A stretch of 35,576 nt of DNA from Bryobacterales bacterium. GTDB lineage: Bacteria; Acidobacteriota; Terriglobia; Bryobacterales; Bryobacteraceae. The notes beneath the pieces were generated by a model, which ran no database searches, was not told where the DNA came from, and saw nothing but the letters and a program-made list of their open reading frames with translations. The stretch spans positions 1,381 to 36,956 of the forward strand of contig PMTR01000090.1 in the NCBI GenBank assembly GCA_003167255.1, given 5' to 3'. The first letter of the stretch is position 1. The number at the start of each line of letters is the position of its first letter. Shown here piece after piece: positions 1 through 8,479 of the stretch. Position numbers and translations under genes: made by a program.

Positions 1-16
1 ATTCCTCGACAGGAGA

Positions 17-54
17 GCGGGTCCAGGGGGACCCGCGCAGACCAGGGGGTCTGC
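17..54. repeat. Tandem double-hairpin repeat downstream of mqnA
   Basis: Two perfect hairpins lie back to back. GCGGGTCC (17-24) pairs with GGACCCGC (29-36), and GCAGACC (37-43) pairs with GGTCTGC (48-54). Both loops are AGGG. The pair sits about 16 bp beyond the stop of the minus-strand mqnA. It has the same stem and 4-base-loop design as the other intergenic elements in this window. It could help end the mqnA transcript, but on that strand no clear U-run follows, so a REP-like dispersed repeat is the better reading. Confidence 0.75.
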
Positions 55-70
55 CCCACTTTTCGCAGGT

Positions 71-862
71 TCAGACCGGACGTCCCGCACCCTCCCGCGC
101 GTATCGCAGGAACAACTCCATCCCCTCATAGTCGCGCGGACCCAGTTCATGCACAATGTGGTTGGTGAGGTACTCCCGCACCAGGCGAGCGGAGAATCCG
201 CGGCGCGGGCCCTCCGCAGCCACAATTTCCTCGATTCGCCCGAGCCCATACCGGCAGGATTCCCGAAACGCCTCGGCCACGGGCGGGGTGACCGATGCGC
301 GCCGGCCGGCCCAAACCGCGAACACCATCGGCAACCCGGTCATCTCGACCCACTCGGCGCCCAAATCGTAAACGTGATAAGGCAGACATTCCGGTTCGAT
401 CCGCAGCGCCGGGTCGCCGATAATCAGAGCCGCATCCGCTACTCTCAACATGGCCTCCAGATCGGGGGCATGGGCGGTCATAACAGGCTCGGCCCCGTAC
501 CGCCGCTCCAGAATCACGCGCGCCAGTTGCACCGACGTCCGCGAGCTGCTGTCCACTGCCAGAGTACGGATTTCGCCAGCCGCCCGCGACGATACCAGCA
601 GGATACTGCGAACCGCTCCATGGCAAGCGATCCCGACGCCTGGAATTATCTCTAAGTCCTGCCGTGTCAACTCGAAAGACGGGACGATACCGATATCCGC
701 GGCGCCCGACGCCAACTGCTCGGCGCAGCCCGAGGGTACCCGGAAATCCAGCTCGAAGATTCCCTTCTGGGGGCCGTGCAGCATCCCCCACACCAACGGG
801 GTGGTGTTCAAGAAGCTCACCGCACAAACCCGGGGCCTGGTGGTAGGTGTCTCCTGGAGCAA
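71..862 (-). CDS. mqnA: Chorismate dehydratase MqnA (futalosine pathway)
   Basis: The 263-residue product matches the MqnA/MqnD periplasmic-binding-like fold. Its beginning (RVCAVSFLNTTPLVWG) corresponds to the family's usual start, followed by a GAADIGIVPSFEL segment and a LIIGDPAL segment. MqnA dehydrates chorismate to 3-enolpyruvylbenzoate, the first step of the futalosine route to menaquinone, in the cytoplasm. Length is normal for the family. The start is uncertain: the frame opens with TTG at 862, and the conserved part begins about 10 residues in, so a start a few codons downstream is possible. A CAGGAG sequence lies just inside the frame. No other mqn gene is visible in the window, so the pathway genes are probably scattered. 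The gene is divergent from the NHL protein gene. Confidence 0.88.
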   Translation of the reverse strand: MLQETPTTRPRVCAVSFLNTTPLVWGMLHGPQKGIFELDFRVPSGCAEQLASGAADIGIVPSFELTRQDLEIIPGVGIACHGAVRSILLVSSRAAGEIRTLAVDSSSRTSVQLARVILERRYGAEPVMTAHAPDLEAMLRVADAALIIGDPALRIEPECLPYHVYDLGAEWVEMTGLPMVFAVWAGRRASVTPPVAEAFRESCRYGLGRIEEIVAAEGPRRGFSARLVREYLTNHIVHELGPRDYEGMELFLRYAREGAGRPV

Positions 863-925
863 TCCTCAGTGTAACAAACCGCCGGTTCCACCCCTGTCCC
901 CGGGGCCAGCCAGTACCGAACATAC

Positions 926-953
926 TTGCATGCAGCCCCTTGTCTGGTATCCT
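926..953 (+). promoter_or_regulatory. Probable sigma-70 promoter of the NHL protein gene
   Basis: TTGCAT (926-931) and TATCCT (948-953) are separated by 16 bp and lie about 45 bp upstream of the ATG at 997. The -35 is good and the -10 moderate. It is read from sequence only. Confidence 0.45.
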
Positions 954-996
954 CTTAGTGAGCGCATCCGCGTCGCGCCATCCTGGTGGAATCTTC

Positions 997-3900
997 ATGA
1001 CTCAAAAGTACATCTCTGTCCTTACTTTGGCTTTTGCCGGCGCCGTTACCGGGTTTGCGCAGATTACTCTGAACTCGGTCCCCTCGCGATCAATCGGATC
1101 TCCCGCGTTGAACATCACGAGCCTCAATCCCAATCTGGTGGATGGCCGCGAATTCTACTCCCCGCAAAGCGTGGCGGTCGACACCTCGGTTTCGCCACCC
1201 ATCCTCTACGTCAGCGATACCCAAAACAACCGCGTGCTGGCGTGGAAAAACGCCAACAGCTTCCAGAGCGGCCAGAAGGCCGATCTGGCCATCGGCCAGC
1301 CCGATCTCCTCACGACTTTCCCGGGCGGGCCCGCAACGGCTTACTCCACCGGCCTTTACCAACCTACCGGCGTTGCCGCCTACAAGGGCGACCTGTATGT
1401 TGCCGACAGCGGCAACAACCGCGTGCTGCGCTACCCCAATCCGTTCAATCAGGTCACGCAACAGCAGAAACAGTTCCCCACGCCGGACTTGTGGATCGGC
1501 CAAGCCACCCTCAGCACGCGGGTTGTCAACTATACCGGGCAGGCTACACCCAACGCCCAAGGCGTCTTTCTGACGAACGGCACTGCCGTTCTCCAGTCCT
1601 CGATCGCTTTCGACAGCCAGGGGAATCTCTGGATGTCCGACGCCGGCAACCTGCGCGTCCTGCGATTTAAGGCCGGCGATGTTGCGAGCGGTGGCGGCGG
1701 TCTGACGGCCGATCTCGAACTCGGCCAGAACGATTTCGTGTCCCTGCAAACCCAACTGAGCACAAGCAACGCCACCGCTAAATACATCACCAACCAATTC
1801 TTCCTGCCCGACGCCCTGGCTTTCGATCCCAGCGGCAACTTGTTCGTTACCGATTTCACTACGACCTTCAGCCGCGTGATGGTCTTCACCCCGCCCTTCA
1901 CCACGGGCATGTCGGCGAGCCCCCATATCATGGAAGTTTTTCCAGCCACATTCGTTTTCCCCACTGACCTGACCGTGTACCAGGCCCTGTTGGACAAGAC
2001 GGTCATGTCGAGCCCGGAAGGCGTATTCTTCCTCACCGGAAGCACGCCGGCGGTGGGCGTGGTCGATTCCGGCAGCAGCCGGATCCTTCTGTTCGATACC
2101 TTCGCCAACTGGCCCACCGATGGCACCCCGCCGCAAGCCAAATCCATTTATGGGCAGCCGAACACCACCTGCCCGGCACAACAAACCGGTTTGCCCACTT
2201 ACGCTGCGTGCCGCTACCCCAACAACGGCCTTCCCAGGCCCGCCGCCAACACGCTGTATGGTCCCGGCGGCGCGTTCGCTACCAGCACCGATTTGTTCGT
2301 GGCGGACAGCGGCAACAATCGCGTCGTAGACCTCCCGATATCGGGCAATACGCTCACCTCCGCCACCCGGGTTCTGGGCCAGGACCGCAACGACACCAAC
2401 TCCATCAACCTGATTGAAGGCCGCGAATTCCAGTTTGGCAACGTCATCGGAACGGACTCGGCCATAGCCATCGACGCCACTGGAAGCGTCCCGCACTTGT
2501 ACATTTCCGATCCCGGAAACAACCGGGTGCTGGGCTTCAAGGATTTGCGGAATCTCAAACCCGGCGCGAGAGCCGATATTGTCCTCGGCCAGCCGGATAT
2601 GCAAAGCGCGCTGGTCAACTACCCGAATAACGACGGCACCAAGCCCAACTCATCGGGCCTCTACCGCCCCATCGGCCTGCTGGTGGATTCCCATGGCAAC
2701 CTCTACGTGGCCGATTCGCTGAACGGCCGTGTTCTGCGCTTCCCGGCTCCATTCGCCTACACGGGCTCCGCCAATCCCGAAGCGGCCGACCTGGTGCTCG
2801 GCCAGCAGAATTTCACGACGAAGATCCCCGACCCCACTTCGAGCACGATGGCCGCTCCCTATGGCTTGGCCTTCTCCGGCGTAAATGGCCTGGTGGTATC
2901 CGATCAGGGCGATGACCGCGTGCTGTATATTCCCATGACCAACGGCACCTTCGCCGCCGGCAGCGATAACGGCAAAGCCGCCACCATTGTCTTCGGCCAG
3001 CAAGGTTTCAACGGCAAGGCCACCGGCAGCGACCTCACCGGCATGAACAACCCGCATGGTGTTTCCTGCGACTCCAACGGCTATGTGTATGTAGCCGACA
3101 GCGGCAACAACCGCATTCTGATCTTCAACGATCCGCACTCGAGCAGCACCCAATCCGGCGAGGCCGCGGCCACTTTCATTGGCAGCCTGAGTGACCCCCA
3201 GAGTGTTTTCGTCAACCTGCAAACCGGTGAAATCTGGGTAGCCAATACCAACGGCGGCGTCTCGCTGCGTTATGCCAATTACAACTCCGTGCTGCTGGGC
3301 AACGGATCCATTTCCGGCATTCAGGAAGTTTCCAGCTACAACGGCAGCAACATCGGTTTGCACCCATTGGCGGTGGCCCAGGATCAATACGGCGCGCTCT
3401 ATGTCGCCGACGACGCCAACCGCGTGGCGTTCTACTTCCCGGGCTTGAATGCCTGCAACGGCGCGACTTTCATGGCCGCATTTGCGTCCAAGGCGCCCAA
3501 TCTGTGCGCGCCCTTTGACAGTTCGAGCAACAACACGTTGAATGCGCACCCGCTGGCGCCGGGAGTCTTGGGGACTCTCTTCCCCTGCGCGAATTGCGCC
3601 GGCGACCAATTCGGCGACGTAACAGGCGCATTCAATGGCACGTACCCCATGCAGACCACCTTGAACGACGTCCAGGTGTTCGTCGATGGCGTTGCCACAC
3701 CGCTATATTACGTTGGCGCCCCCATCCCGCCCGACCACCCGTCCGGGCAGATCAACTTCGTGGTGCCCAATACCGCCCGCACCGTCGGCAACGCCGATGT
3801 CGAGGTGGTCCGCTTTTCCACGGGGCAAGTTCTGGGCGCCACGCTGGTGCCCATGGCAGCCGCATCGCCGGGAATCCTGGTTTGCCAGAATTTCACGGGG

Positions 3901-4296
3901 ACCTACCGCGGCGCCTGCGTGATCAACCAGGACAACACCGTGAATGGCCCCAGCAATCCGGCGCCCCGCGGCTCGGTAATGTCGATCTACGCCACCGGCC
4001 AGGGGTTCGTTCCCAATGCCCCGTCGGACGGAAGTTCTCCAGGCGCGCTCCCGGCGCCCGCGGCGCTCACAGTGTTCATCAACGGGGTTGACGTCAACGG
4101 CTACTCGGGCGAAACGGGCCAGCACATCCAATATTCCGGGCTGGACCAGTTTCCCGGCGTCTGGCAGATCAATGTGCTAATTCCCCAAGGCGTCGCGCCC
4201 AGCAGCGTGACAACCACTTTGCTCAATATCATCGTAAACGGCACCGCCAACATCGACCTCGGGCTCGGTTGGAAAACGGTCATTTGGGTGAAGTAG
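997..4296 (+). CDS. Secreted NHL-repeat beta-propeller protein with Solibacter-type C-terminal domain
   Basis: The product has 1099 residues. ATG 997 is chosen because GGTGGA lies 6 bp upstream and a signal peptide follows at once (MTQKYISVLTLAFAGAVTGFA). Residues about 40-830 carry many NHL-type repeats of the form VADSGNNRVLRY, for example YVSDTQNNRVLAW, WMSDAGNLRVLRF, YISDPGNNRVLGF and YVADSGNNRILIF. Several are preceded by a recurring DLxLGQxDF phrase. They probably form one or more six-bladed propellers. The last ~200 residues resemble the TIGR03437-type 'Solibacter C-terminal' domain (LTVFINGVDVNGYSG then QINVLIP). The protein is probably exported and may bind glycans or proteins; no catalytic residues can be named. 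It stands alone between mqnA (divergent) and the diguanylate cyclase (convergent). The exact function is unknown. Confidence 0.88.
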   Translation: MTQKYISVLTLAFAGAVTGFAQITLNSVPSRSIGSPALNITSLNPNLVDGREFYSPQSVAVDTSVSPPILYVSDTQNNRVLAWKNANSFQSGQKADLAIGQPDLLTTFPGGPATAYSTGLYQPTGVAAYKGDLYVADSGNNRVLRYPNPFNQVTQQQKQFPTPDLWIGQATLSTRVVNYTGQATPNAQGVFLTNGTAVLQSSIAFDSQGNLWMSDAGNLRVLRFKAGDVASGGGGLTADLELGQNDFVSLQTQLSTSNATAKYITNQFFLPDALAFDPSGNLFVTDFTTTFSRVMVFTPPFTTGMSASPHIMEVFPATFVFPTDLTVYQALLDKTVMSSPEGVFFLTGSTPAVGVVDSGSSRILLFDTFANWPTDGTPPQAKSIYGQPNTTCPAQQTGLPTYAACRYPNNGLPRPAANTLYGPGGAFATSTDLFVADSGNNRVVDLPISGNTLTSATRVLGQDRNDTNSINLIEGREFQFGNVIGTDSAIAIDATGSVPHLYISDPGNNRVLGFKDLRNLKPGARADIVLGQPDMQSALVNYPNNDGTKPNSSGLYRPIGLLVDSHGNLYVADSLNGRVLRFPAPFAYTGSANPEAADLVLGQQNFTTKIPDPTSSTMAAPYGLAFSGVNGLVVSDQGDDRVLYIPMTNGTFAAGSDNGKAATIVFGQQGFNGKATGSDLTGMNNPHGVSCDSNGYVYVADSGNNRILIFNDPHSSSTQSGEAAATFIGSLSDPQSVFVNLQTGEIWVANTNGGVSLRYANYNSVLLGNGSISGIQEVSSYNGSNIGLHPLAVAQDQYGALYVADDANRVAFYFPGLNACNGATFMAAFASKAPNLCAPFDSSSNNTLNAHPLAPGVLGTLFPCANCAGDQFGDVTGAFNGTYPMQTTLNDVQVFVDGVATPLYYVGAPIPPDHPSGQINFVVPNTARTVGNADVEVVRFSTGQVLGATLVPMAAASPGILVCQNFTGTYRGACVINQDNTVNGPSNPAPRGSVMSIYATGQGFVPNAPSDGSSPGALPAPAALTVFINGVDVNGYSGETGQHIQYSGLDQFPGVWQINVLIPQGVAPSSVTTTLLNIIVNGTANIDLGLGWKTVIWVK

Positions 4297-4392
4297 GACA
4301 GGCCTCCTGGCCTGTCTTCTCGCCTCACAAGTGTAGCTTGACGCATTGCGAACGTGCTCCGCAAATCAGAATGACAGGCCGGGAGGCCTGTC
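4297..4392. repeat. Paired inverted hairpin element (REPIN-like) between convergent genes
   Basis: The left hairpin is GACAGGCC-TCCT-GGCCTGTC (4297-4316) and the right is GACAGGCC-GGGA-GGCCTGTC (4373-4392). The right copy is the reverse complement of the left with one loop change, so the two form an inverted pair around a 56-bp spacer. The left hairpin begins on the base after the NHL gene's TAG. The right one ends 6 bp before the stop of the convergent GGDEF gene. Confidence 0.8.
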
Positions 4393-4398
4393 CCACTT

Positions 4399-5589
4399 TC
4401 AAACGGCCGGCGGGCGCTCCCGCGCGGGGACCTCGCCGGCGCGTTCCCGTTTCATCCCGTACATTTTCTGGTCGGCTTCGTCCAGCGCTTCGCGCAAAAC
4501 GCGTTCGCGCGCTTCGGCCGTTCCCCAACTGAATCGGATGGGCAACACGCCGTGGCCGCGCACCCGGAAATCGCGCAGCCGGGCTTCGATATCCACCATG
4601 CGCTTCTGCGCCACTTCCGGCAGTTGATTGTGGAACAGGATCACGAACTCGTCGCCGCCCCAGCGGAAGGCCTCGTCCTGGTGGCGGATGGAAGCCTGCA
4701 ACAAGTTGCCGATGTTGCGCAAGATCTCGTCGCCCACTAGGTGGCCATGGCGGTCGTTGATGTCCTTGAAGTTGTCCATGTCGCACACCGCCACCACACC
4801 TTCGAACGGGCCCGGCTGTTCCACGCGCCGCGCCAGCGCCGCCTGGTTCAGCAGCCCCGTCAGATAGTCCAGGTCCATGCTCTGCCGGTTCTCGCGGCGC
4901 AGGTGATCCACTTCCGCGGCCAGATCCTGAATGCGGTCGATCTGGCTTTCATTCCACATCGCCATGGCCGCGAACGCCAGCACGCAGTGCAGCGTGAAGT
5001 CGATGTAGGTCTCGTGCTGCAGGTAGCGGGCCCATTCCGGCGCGCTGCCGGTGTGGTAGAGGTAGAAGAAAATCACCGCGGTTTCCAGAAACGCCGCCGC
5101 CAGCACCAGCAGCGAGAACCGGAAAAACCTCGCTCCCAACCCGGCGTTCTTCCGCAACGCCATGAAATTGTAGATGTACACGCCGCTCAGCACCAAAGCG
5201 TGCGACGCATGGTAGCCTTCCAGCCGTGAATTCCACCCGAAGGCATACACCAGCGCCACGAAGATGGGCAGAATGGAAATGAGCCGCAGCACCGTGCGCC
5301 AGTCCTGGAACCCCGAGGCGAAGCCCGCGCGCGCCGCCGCGATCAGCACGATGGCAAATGCGAACTCGAACACCGCATAAGGCGCCAGCCACCCGAAGTG
5401 GCCGGTGCGCAGCAACTCGAATCCGAAGAAGGCCGCCAGAAGCCGCAGCAGCCACGCCACCGCCCACAGTCCGAAATACACCACCCGCGACTGCTTGTAG
5501 AGAAAGAGGAAAACGCCGCCGAACAACAACGCGCCGATTTCCTGGATATAAAACGCCGTTATATCCGGAAGCGGGTTGGTCGGATTCAT
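4399..5589 (-). CDS. Membrane-bound diguanylate cyclase (GGDEF)
   Basis: In this 396-residue protein, residues 1-215 are strongly hydrophobic with about six or seven membrane helices and no recognised sensor family. A short coiled coil (about 216-236) leads to a GGDEF domain (about 237-380). The active-site motif GGDEF is intact at 311-315 within FRWGGDEFVI, and the metal-site Asp lies in DMDNFKDIND (near 270). The product-inhibition I-site RHQD is at 302-305, five residues before GGDEF as usual. The enzyme should therefore make c-di-GMP from two GTP and be feedback-inhibited. It starts at ATG 5589, four bases after the ymdB stop, so the two are almost certainly co-transcribed. The C-terminal tail (after about 385) is Arg/Pro-rich. 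Confidence 0.92.
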   Translation of the reverse strand: MNPTNPLPDITAFYIQEIGALLFGGVFLFLYKQSRVVYFGLWAVAWLLRLLAAFFGFELLRTGHFGWLAPYAVFEFAFAIVLIAAARAGFASGFQDWRTVLRLISILPIFVALVYAFGWNSRLEGYHASHALVLSGVYIYNFMALRKNAGLGARFFRFSLLVLAAAFLETAVIFFYLYHTGSAPEWARYLQHETYIDFTLHCVLAFAAMAMWNESQIDRIQDLAAEVDHLRRENRQSMDLDYLTGLLNQAALARRVEQPGPFEGVVAVCDMDNFKDINDRHGHLVGDEILRNIGNLLQASIRHQDEAFRWGGDEFVILFHNQLPEVAQKRMVDIEARLRDFRVRGHGVLPIRFSWGTAEARERVLREALDEADQKMYGMKRERAGEVPARERPPAV

Positions 5590-5593
5590 GGTC

Positions 5594-6373
5594 TCAATCT
5601 CCGTTGATCGCGTGCCGGCGGATGGCGCGCGCCTTGCCGGTGGTCTCGTCCACGTCCACGATCACCGCGTGCAGTTCCACGCCCTTCCGGGCCGCTTCCA
5701 TGCGGACCGGCAGCGCCGTGAGAAAACGTTGCAGGATGACGTCGGTCTCGACCCCGATCACCGAATCGTACGGCCCGGTCATGCCGCAATCGGTCTGGTA
5801 GGCGGTGCCGCCGGCGAGGATGCGGGTATCGGCCGTAGGCACGTGCGTGTGCGTTCCCACCACCGCCGAGACCCGTCCGTCCAGGTAGCGGCCCAAGGCG
5901 ATTTTTTCGCTGGTCACTTCCGCGTGGAAGTCCACGAACTTCACCTTCACCGCCGGGTCCAGCGCGCCCAGGATTTCATCCGCCTTGCGGAACGGGCAAT
6001 CCGTGGAAGGCATATAGGTGCGCCCTTGCAGGTTGATCACCGCGCAATCCACGCCGTTTCGCGCGCGCCGCACCACTACCCCGCTGCCCGGCGAACCCGC
6101 GTAATTGGCCGGCCGGAGCAACCGCGGCTGCCGCGCAAAATAGTCGTACAACTCCCGCTTGTCCCAGACATGGTTGCCCGACGTCAGCACATCCAGGCCC
6201 AGCGCCAGCAGTTCTTCGGCGATGGCCGGGGTGATGCCGAATCCCCCAGCCGCATTCTCCGCGTTGGCGATCGCCAGATCGATGCGGTTGGTCTCGATGA
6301 TATCCTGCACATGGTCGGCCACGATGCGCCGCCCCGGAGACGCGAAGATATCTCCGATGAATAAAATGTTCAT
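5594..6373 (-). CDS. ymdB: YmdB-family metallophosphoesterase (2',3'-cNMP phosphodiesterase)
   Basis: The 259-residue product carries every metal ligand of Bacillus YmdB at the identical residue number: Asp8 (FIGD), Glu39-Asn40 (NAEN), Asn67-His68 (SGNH), His150 (DFHAE), and His175 and His177 (GTHTH). The family hydrolyses 2',3'-cyclic nucleotides with a di-iron-type centre and affects RNA turnover and biofilm or cell-fate decisions in Bacillus; that role is known there and only inferred here. Length is typical. ATG 6373 has only a weak upstream AGGG, but it places the conserved MNILFIGD start correctly. The diguanylate cyclase follows after four bases. The gene is divergent from the deoxyhypusine-synthase-like gene across a 73-bp gap. 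Confidence 0.92.
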   Translation of the reverse strand: MNILFIGDIFASPGRRIVADHVQDIIETNRIDLAIANAENAAGGFGITPAIAEELLALGLDVLTSGNHVWDKRELYDYFARQPRLLRPANYAGSPGSGVVVRRARNGVDCAVINLQGRTYMPSTDCPFRKADEILGALDPAVKVKFVDFHAEVTSEKIALGRYLDGRVSAVVGTHTHVPTADTRILAGGTAYQTDCGMTGPYDSVIGVETDVILQRFLTALPVRMEAARKGVELHAVIVDVDETTGKARAIRRHAINGD

Positions 6374-6446
6374 CCCTAGGATTCAAAGTTAACACGGGGA
6401 GCGGCGGCGGTCCGGCCTGTGTTTTTCGCGCGGCCGCTGCCGCCCT

Positions 6447-7706
6447 ATGTCTGATACTGTCAAGAAGATGTCCGCGAAACACCGTCATTACGTCCACGTC
6501 CGCCGCGTCGATGAGTGCTCCACCCTGGACGAACTCTTCACACACTGCTTGCCGTCCTTCGGTGGCGCCTTCCTGCGCCGCATCTACCAGATCCTCGACC
6601 GCGCCATCGGCATGGGCTGCCCGCTCACCGTGGCCGTCTCCGGCCCCGTCACCGTCTCCGGCCAGCACCACACCTGGCTCATCCCGCTGCTCGAAACCGG
6701 TTGGGTGGCTTATCTCAGCACGACCGACGCCGTCTGCTACCACGACGGCCACCGCAGCCTGGACGCCTACAAGAGCGGCCCCATCCACGAAGTTCCCATC
6801 TTCACCGACGACGCCGCGCTGCGCGACGAAGGCACTATCCGCGTCACCGACATGGCCTTCGACGAAGGCGTGCTGCTGGACCAGGACCGCTTCGTTACCG
6901 CCGTCCTGGCTCTTCCCGACTTCCAGCGCAAGATGGCCGGCACGGAATTGCGCTTTCTGCTCGGCAAGTATTACGCCGCCCAAGAGCGGCAGAACGGCGT
7001 CGCGGGCGGCCTGCTCTCGGCTTGCTATCGCGCTGCCATCCCCATCTTCGTGGGCGCGCCCGGCGATGGCAGCGTCTTCCTCAATTCCATGAAGCTGTGG
7101 GCCATGCGGCAAGCCGGCCTGATCCCCCATTACGCCTTCGATCTGGACCTTCACGCCGAAGTTTTCGAAGCCTGCGCCTACCACCGCTGGGGACTCTTCG
7201 ACAACTCCGTGCACGCTCTCGGCACGCTCATCCTGGGCGGCGGCGTCCCCAAAAACTACAATCTGCAGCCCGAGCCGGCGCTGGGCCAGGTGCTGGGCCT
7301 GCCCAACGTGCGCGGCTATCAGTTCGACGTCCAGATTGTCACCGCGCCGGTGACCGATGGCTCGCTTTCTTCCTGCCCTCCGGCTGAGGCCGTCACCTGG
7401 GGCAAGGTGGATAAGGACACCTACCTGCAAACCACCGAGAGCATGCAGTCGGATTACTCCATCGTGATGCCGTTCCTGATCAAGGCGCTGCTCGACAACC
7501 GCGCGCGCTACCGGCAAATGGCGGATGAGGAAGGCGAGGAAACCATTTTCGCGTGCGAACCCAAGGCCCGCGGCTATCTGCGTCCGCGCGCCGGCTATCG
7601 GCTCTTCGACCAGCGGGAGGAGCTGTGCCGGCGTCTGACGGAGGATGTGCGCAACAACCGCGAGTGGCTGCTGGAGAGCCTGGCGTATCCGCTGGCGGCG
7701 GGCTAG
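6447..7706 (+). CDS. Deoxyhypusine synthase-like polyamine enzyme
   Basis: The 419-residue protein belongs to the deoxyhypusine synthase family. It shows the GGGVPKN segment (about 264-270), the DGSLSS segment (about 304-309) and the EAVTWGK motif, in which Lys320 corresponds to the lysine that carries the aminobutyl intermediate in the eukaryotic enzyme. Bacteria have no eIF5A, and characterised bacterial relatives transfer an aminobutyl group between polyamines (for example homospermidine formation), NAD-dependently. The substrate here is therefore probably a small polyamine, which is inference. No other polyamine gene is nearby. A second ATG at 6468, seven codons in, is an alternative start; neither has a strong Shine-Dalgarno site. 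The stop codon lies inside a repeat element. Confidence 0.88.
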   Translation: MSDTVKKMSAKHRHYVHVRRVDECSTLDELFTHCLPSFGGAFLRRIYQILDRAIGMGCPLTVAVSGPVTVSGQHHTWLIPLLETGWVAYLSTTDAVCYHDGHRSLDAYKSGPIHEVPIFTDDAALRDEGTIRVTDMAFDEGVLLDQDRFVTAVLALPDFQRKMAGTELRFLLGKYYAAQERQNGVAGGLLSACYRAAIPIFVGAPGDGSVFLNSMKLWAMRQAGLIPHYAFDLDLHAEVFEACAYHRWGLFDNSVHALGTLILGGGVPKNYNLQPEPALGQVLGLPNVRGYQFDVQIVTAPVTDGSLSSCPPAEAVTWGKVDKDTYLQTTESMQSDYSIVMPFLIKALLDNRARYRQMADEEGEETIFACEPKARGYLRPRAGYRLFDQREELCRRLTEDVRNNREWLLESLAYPLAAG

Positions 7707-7800
7707 CACCAATACTGTTCAGTTCGGTGGGACAGGCCATCGTCTTTCGTGGCCTGTCATGCCTCGCCGAAGCACGGGCGCTTGACAGTATTGGGGCTAG
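7703..7800. repeat. 98-bp nested inverted-repeat element overlapping a stop codon
   Basis: The ends are a 16-bp inverted repeat with one mismatch: CTAGCACCAATACTGT at 7703-7718 and ACAGTATTGGGGCTAG at 7785-7800. Nested inside is a second inverted repeat, GACAGGCCA...TGGCCTGTC (about 7731-7759), which carries the same GACAGGCC core as the element at 4297-4392. The TAG stop of the upstream gene (7704-7706) lies within the left terminal repeat. No open frame of note is inside. It could be a tiny MITE-like or REPIN-like element. Confidence 0.75.
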
Positions 7801-7895
7801 CGCCAACGGGAACTCCGATCCGAGCCGCGCGAGTAAGCAAGCGTCCTGGCAATATGCGAACGAACTTCTGGAACCATCTGGGCTAACGTAGAGGA

Positions 7896-8141
7896 ATGGC
7901 GCAGTTCAACGTTCATGAGGCCAAGGCAAACCTGTCGCGTCTGCTTGCGCTGGTTGAGCGGGGCGAAGAGGTCACGATTACTCGCGGCGGCAAGCCGGTT
8001 GCCGATCTGGTGCGGCACCGGCGGAAATCCGGGCACCGGAGACTCGGTGCGCTGGCCGGCACTATCTCCCTGCCGCAGTGCTGGGATGCGCCAATGACGG
8101 ATGAGCAGGCCGAGCGGTTTCTAGAAGGCAAAGAGTGGTGA
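7896..8141 (+). CDS. Phd/YefM-family antitoxin, no toxin partner
   Basis: The 81-residue product opens with the classic Phd/YefM DNA-binding half: NVHEAKANLSRLLALVERGE, then EVTITRGGKPVADLV. The C-terminal half (about 45-81), where these antitoxins wrap their toxin, ends in MTDEQAERFLEGKEW, a tail common in antitoxins paired with PIN-domain (VapC) toxins. No toxin gene follows: the next 12 bp are non-coding, then a convergent small gene begins. It is therefore either an orphan antitoxin acting in trans or the remnant of a broken module. ATG 7896 has a weak GAGG-like site (GTAGAGGA) upstream. Confidence 0.82.
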   Translation: MAQFNVHEAKANLSRLLALVERGEEVTITRGGKPVADLVRHRRKSGHRRLGALAGTISLPQCWDAPMTDEQAERFLEGKEW

Positions 8142-8153
8142 CCTATCCGGTGC

Positions 8154-8330
8154 TCAGTTTGAGATTTCGGACCAGCTTTCGACCACCTCTATTGCGAACA
8201 TGGGAGCCAGTTCGCCATTTGCCTTCAGCAGGACCAGATAGTCGTCTGCGACTTCCGCGGTAGCGGCGATGACCCGCTGCGTGCTCGTTTCAGGAGGTTT
8301 GAATGTCACGATGTGGGTCCTGTCCTTCAT
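8154..8330 (-). CDS. Small hypothetical protein (58 aa)
   Basis: The frame could be read from 8378, but ATG 8330 is preferred because GAGG lies 4 bp upstream; the product then begins MKDRTHIVTFKPPETSTQRV. It has 58 residues, no membrane segment, no cysteine and an acidic C-terminus (IEVVESWSEISN). The alternating hydrophobic pattern in FKPPET...VADDYLVLLKANGELAPMFAIEVV suggests beta strands. I do not recognise a family. It is convergent with the antitoxin gene, 12 bp apart. The C-terminus rules out an intact PIN toxin. Confidence 0.5.
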   Translation of the reverse strand: MKDRTHIVTFKPPETSTQRVIAATAEVADDYLVLLKANGELAPMFAIEVVESWSEISN

Positions 8331-8479
8331 TGCGCCTCGCGCCATAATCCTAGCATGCCTGCCCGTCAAGCAAGCCAAGCGATGACGGCTTTGCGCCGGC
8401 CGCCCGGCGCGTGTTGGCGCAGACTATCGCAATCGCTTGCTTACGCGCGCGGCTCCGATTGAACGCCACCCGGAATCTC

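Noticed and set aside
1090-2604. A 504-codon minus-strand open frame opposite the NHL gene
   Set aside because: GC-rich antisense shadow; the plus strand has clear NHL repeats and a signal peptide.
6447-7706. Horizontal transfer of the DHS-like gene from a eukaryote
   Set aside because: Base composition is like the neighbours, and bacterial members of this family are well known.
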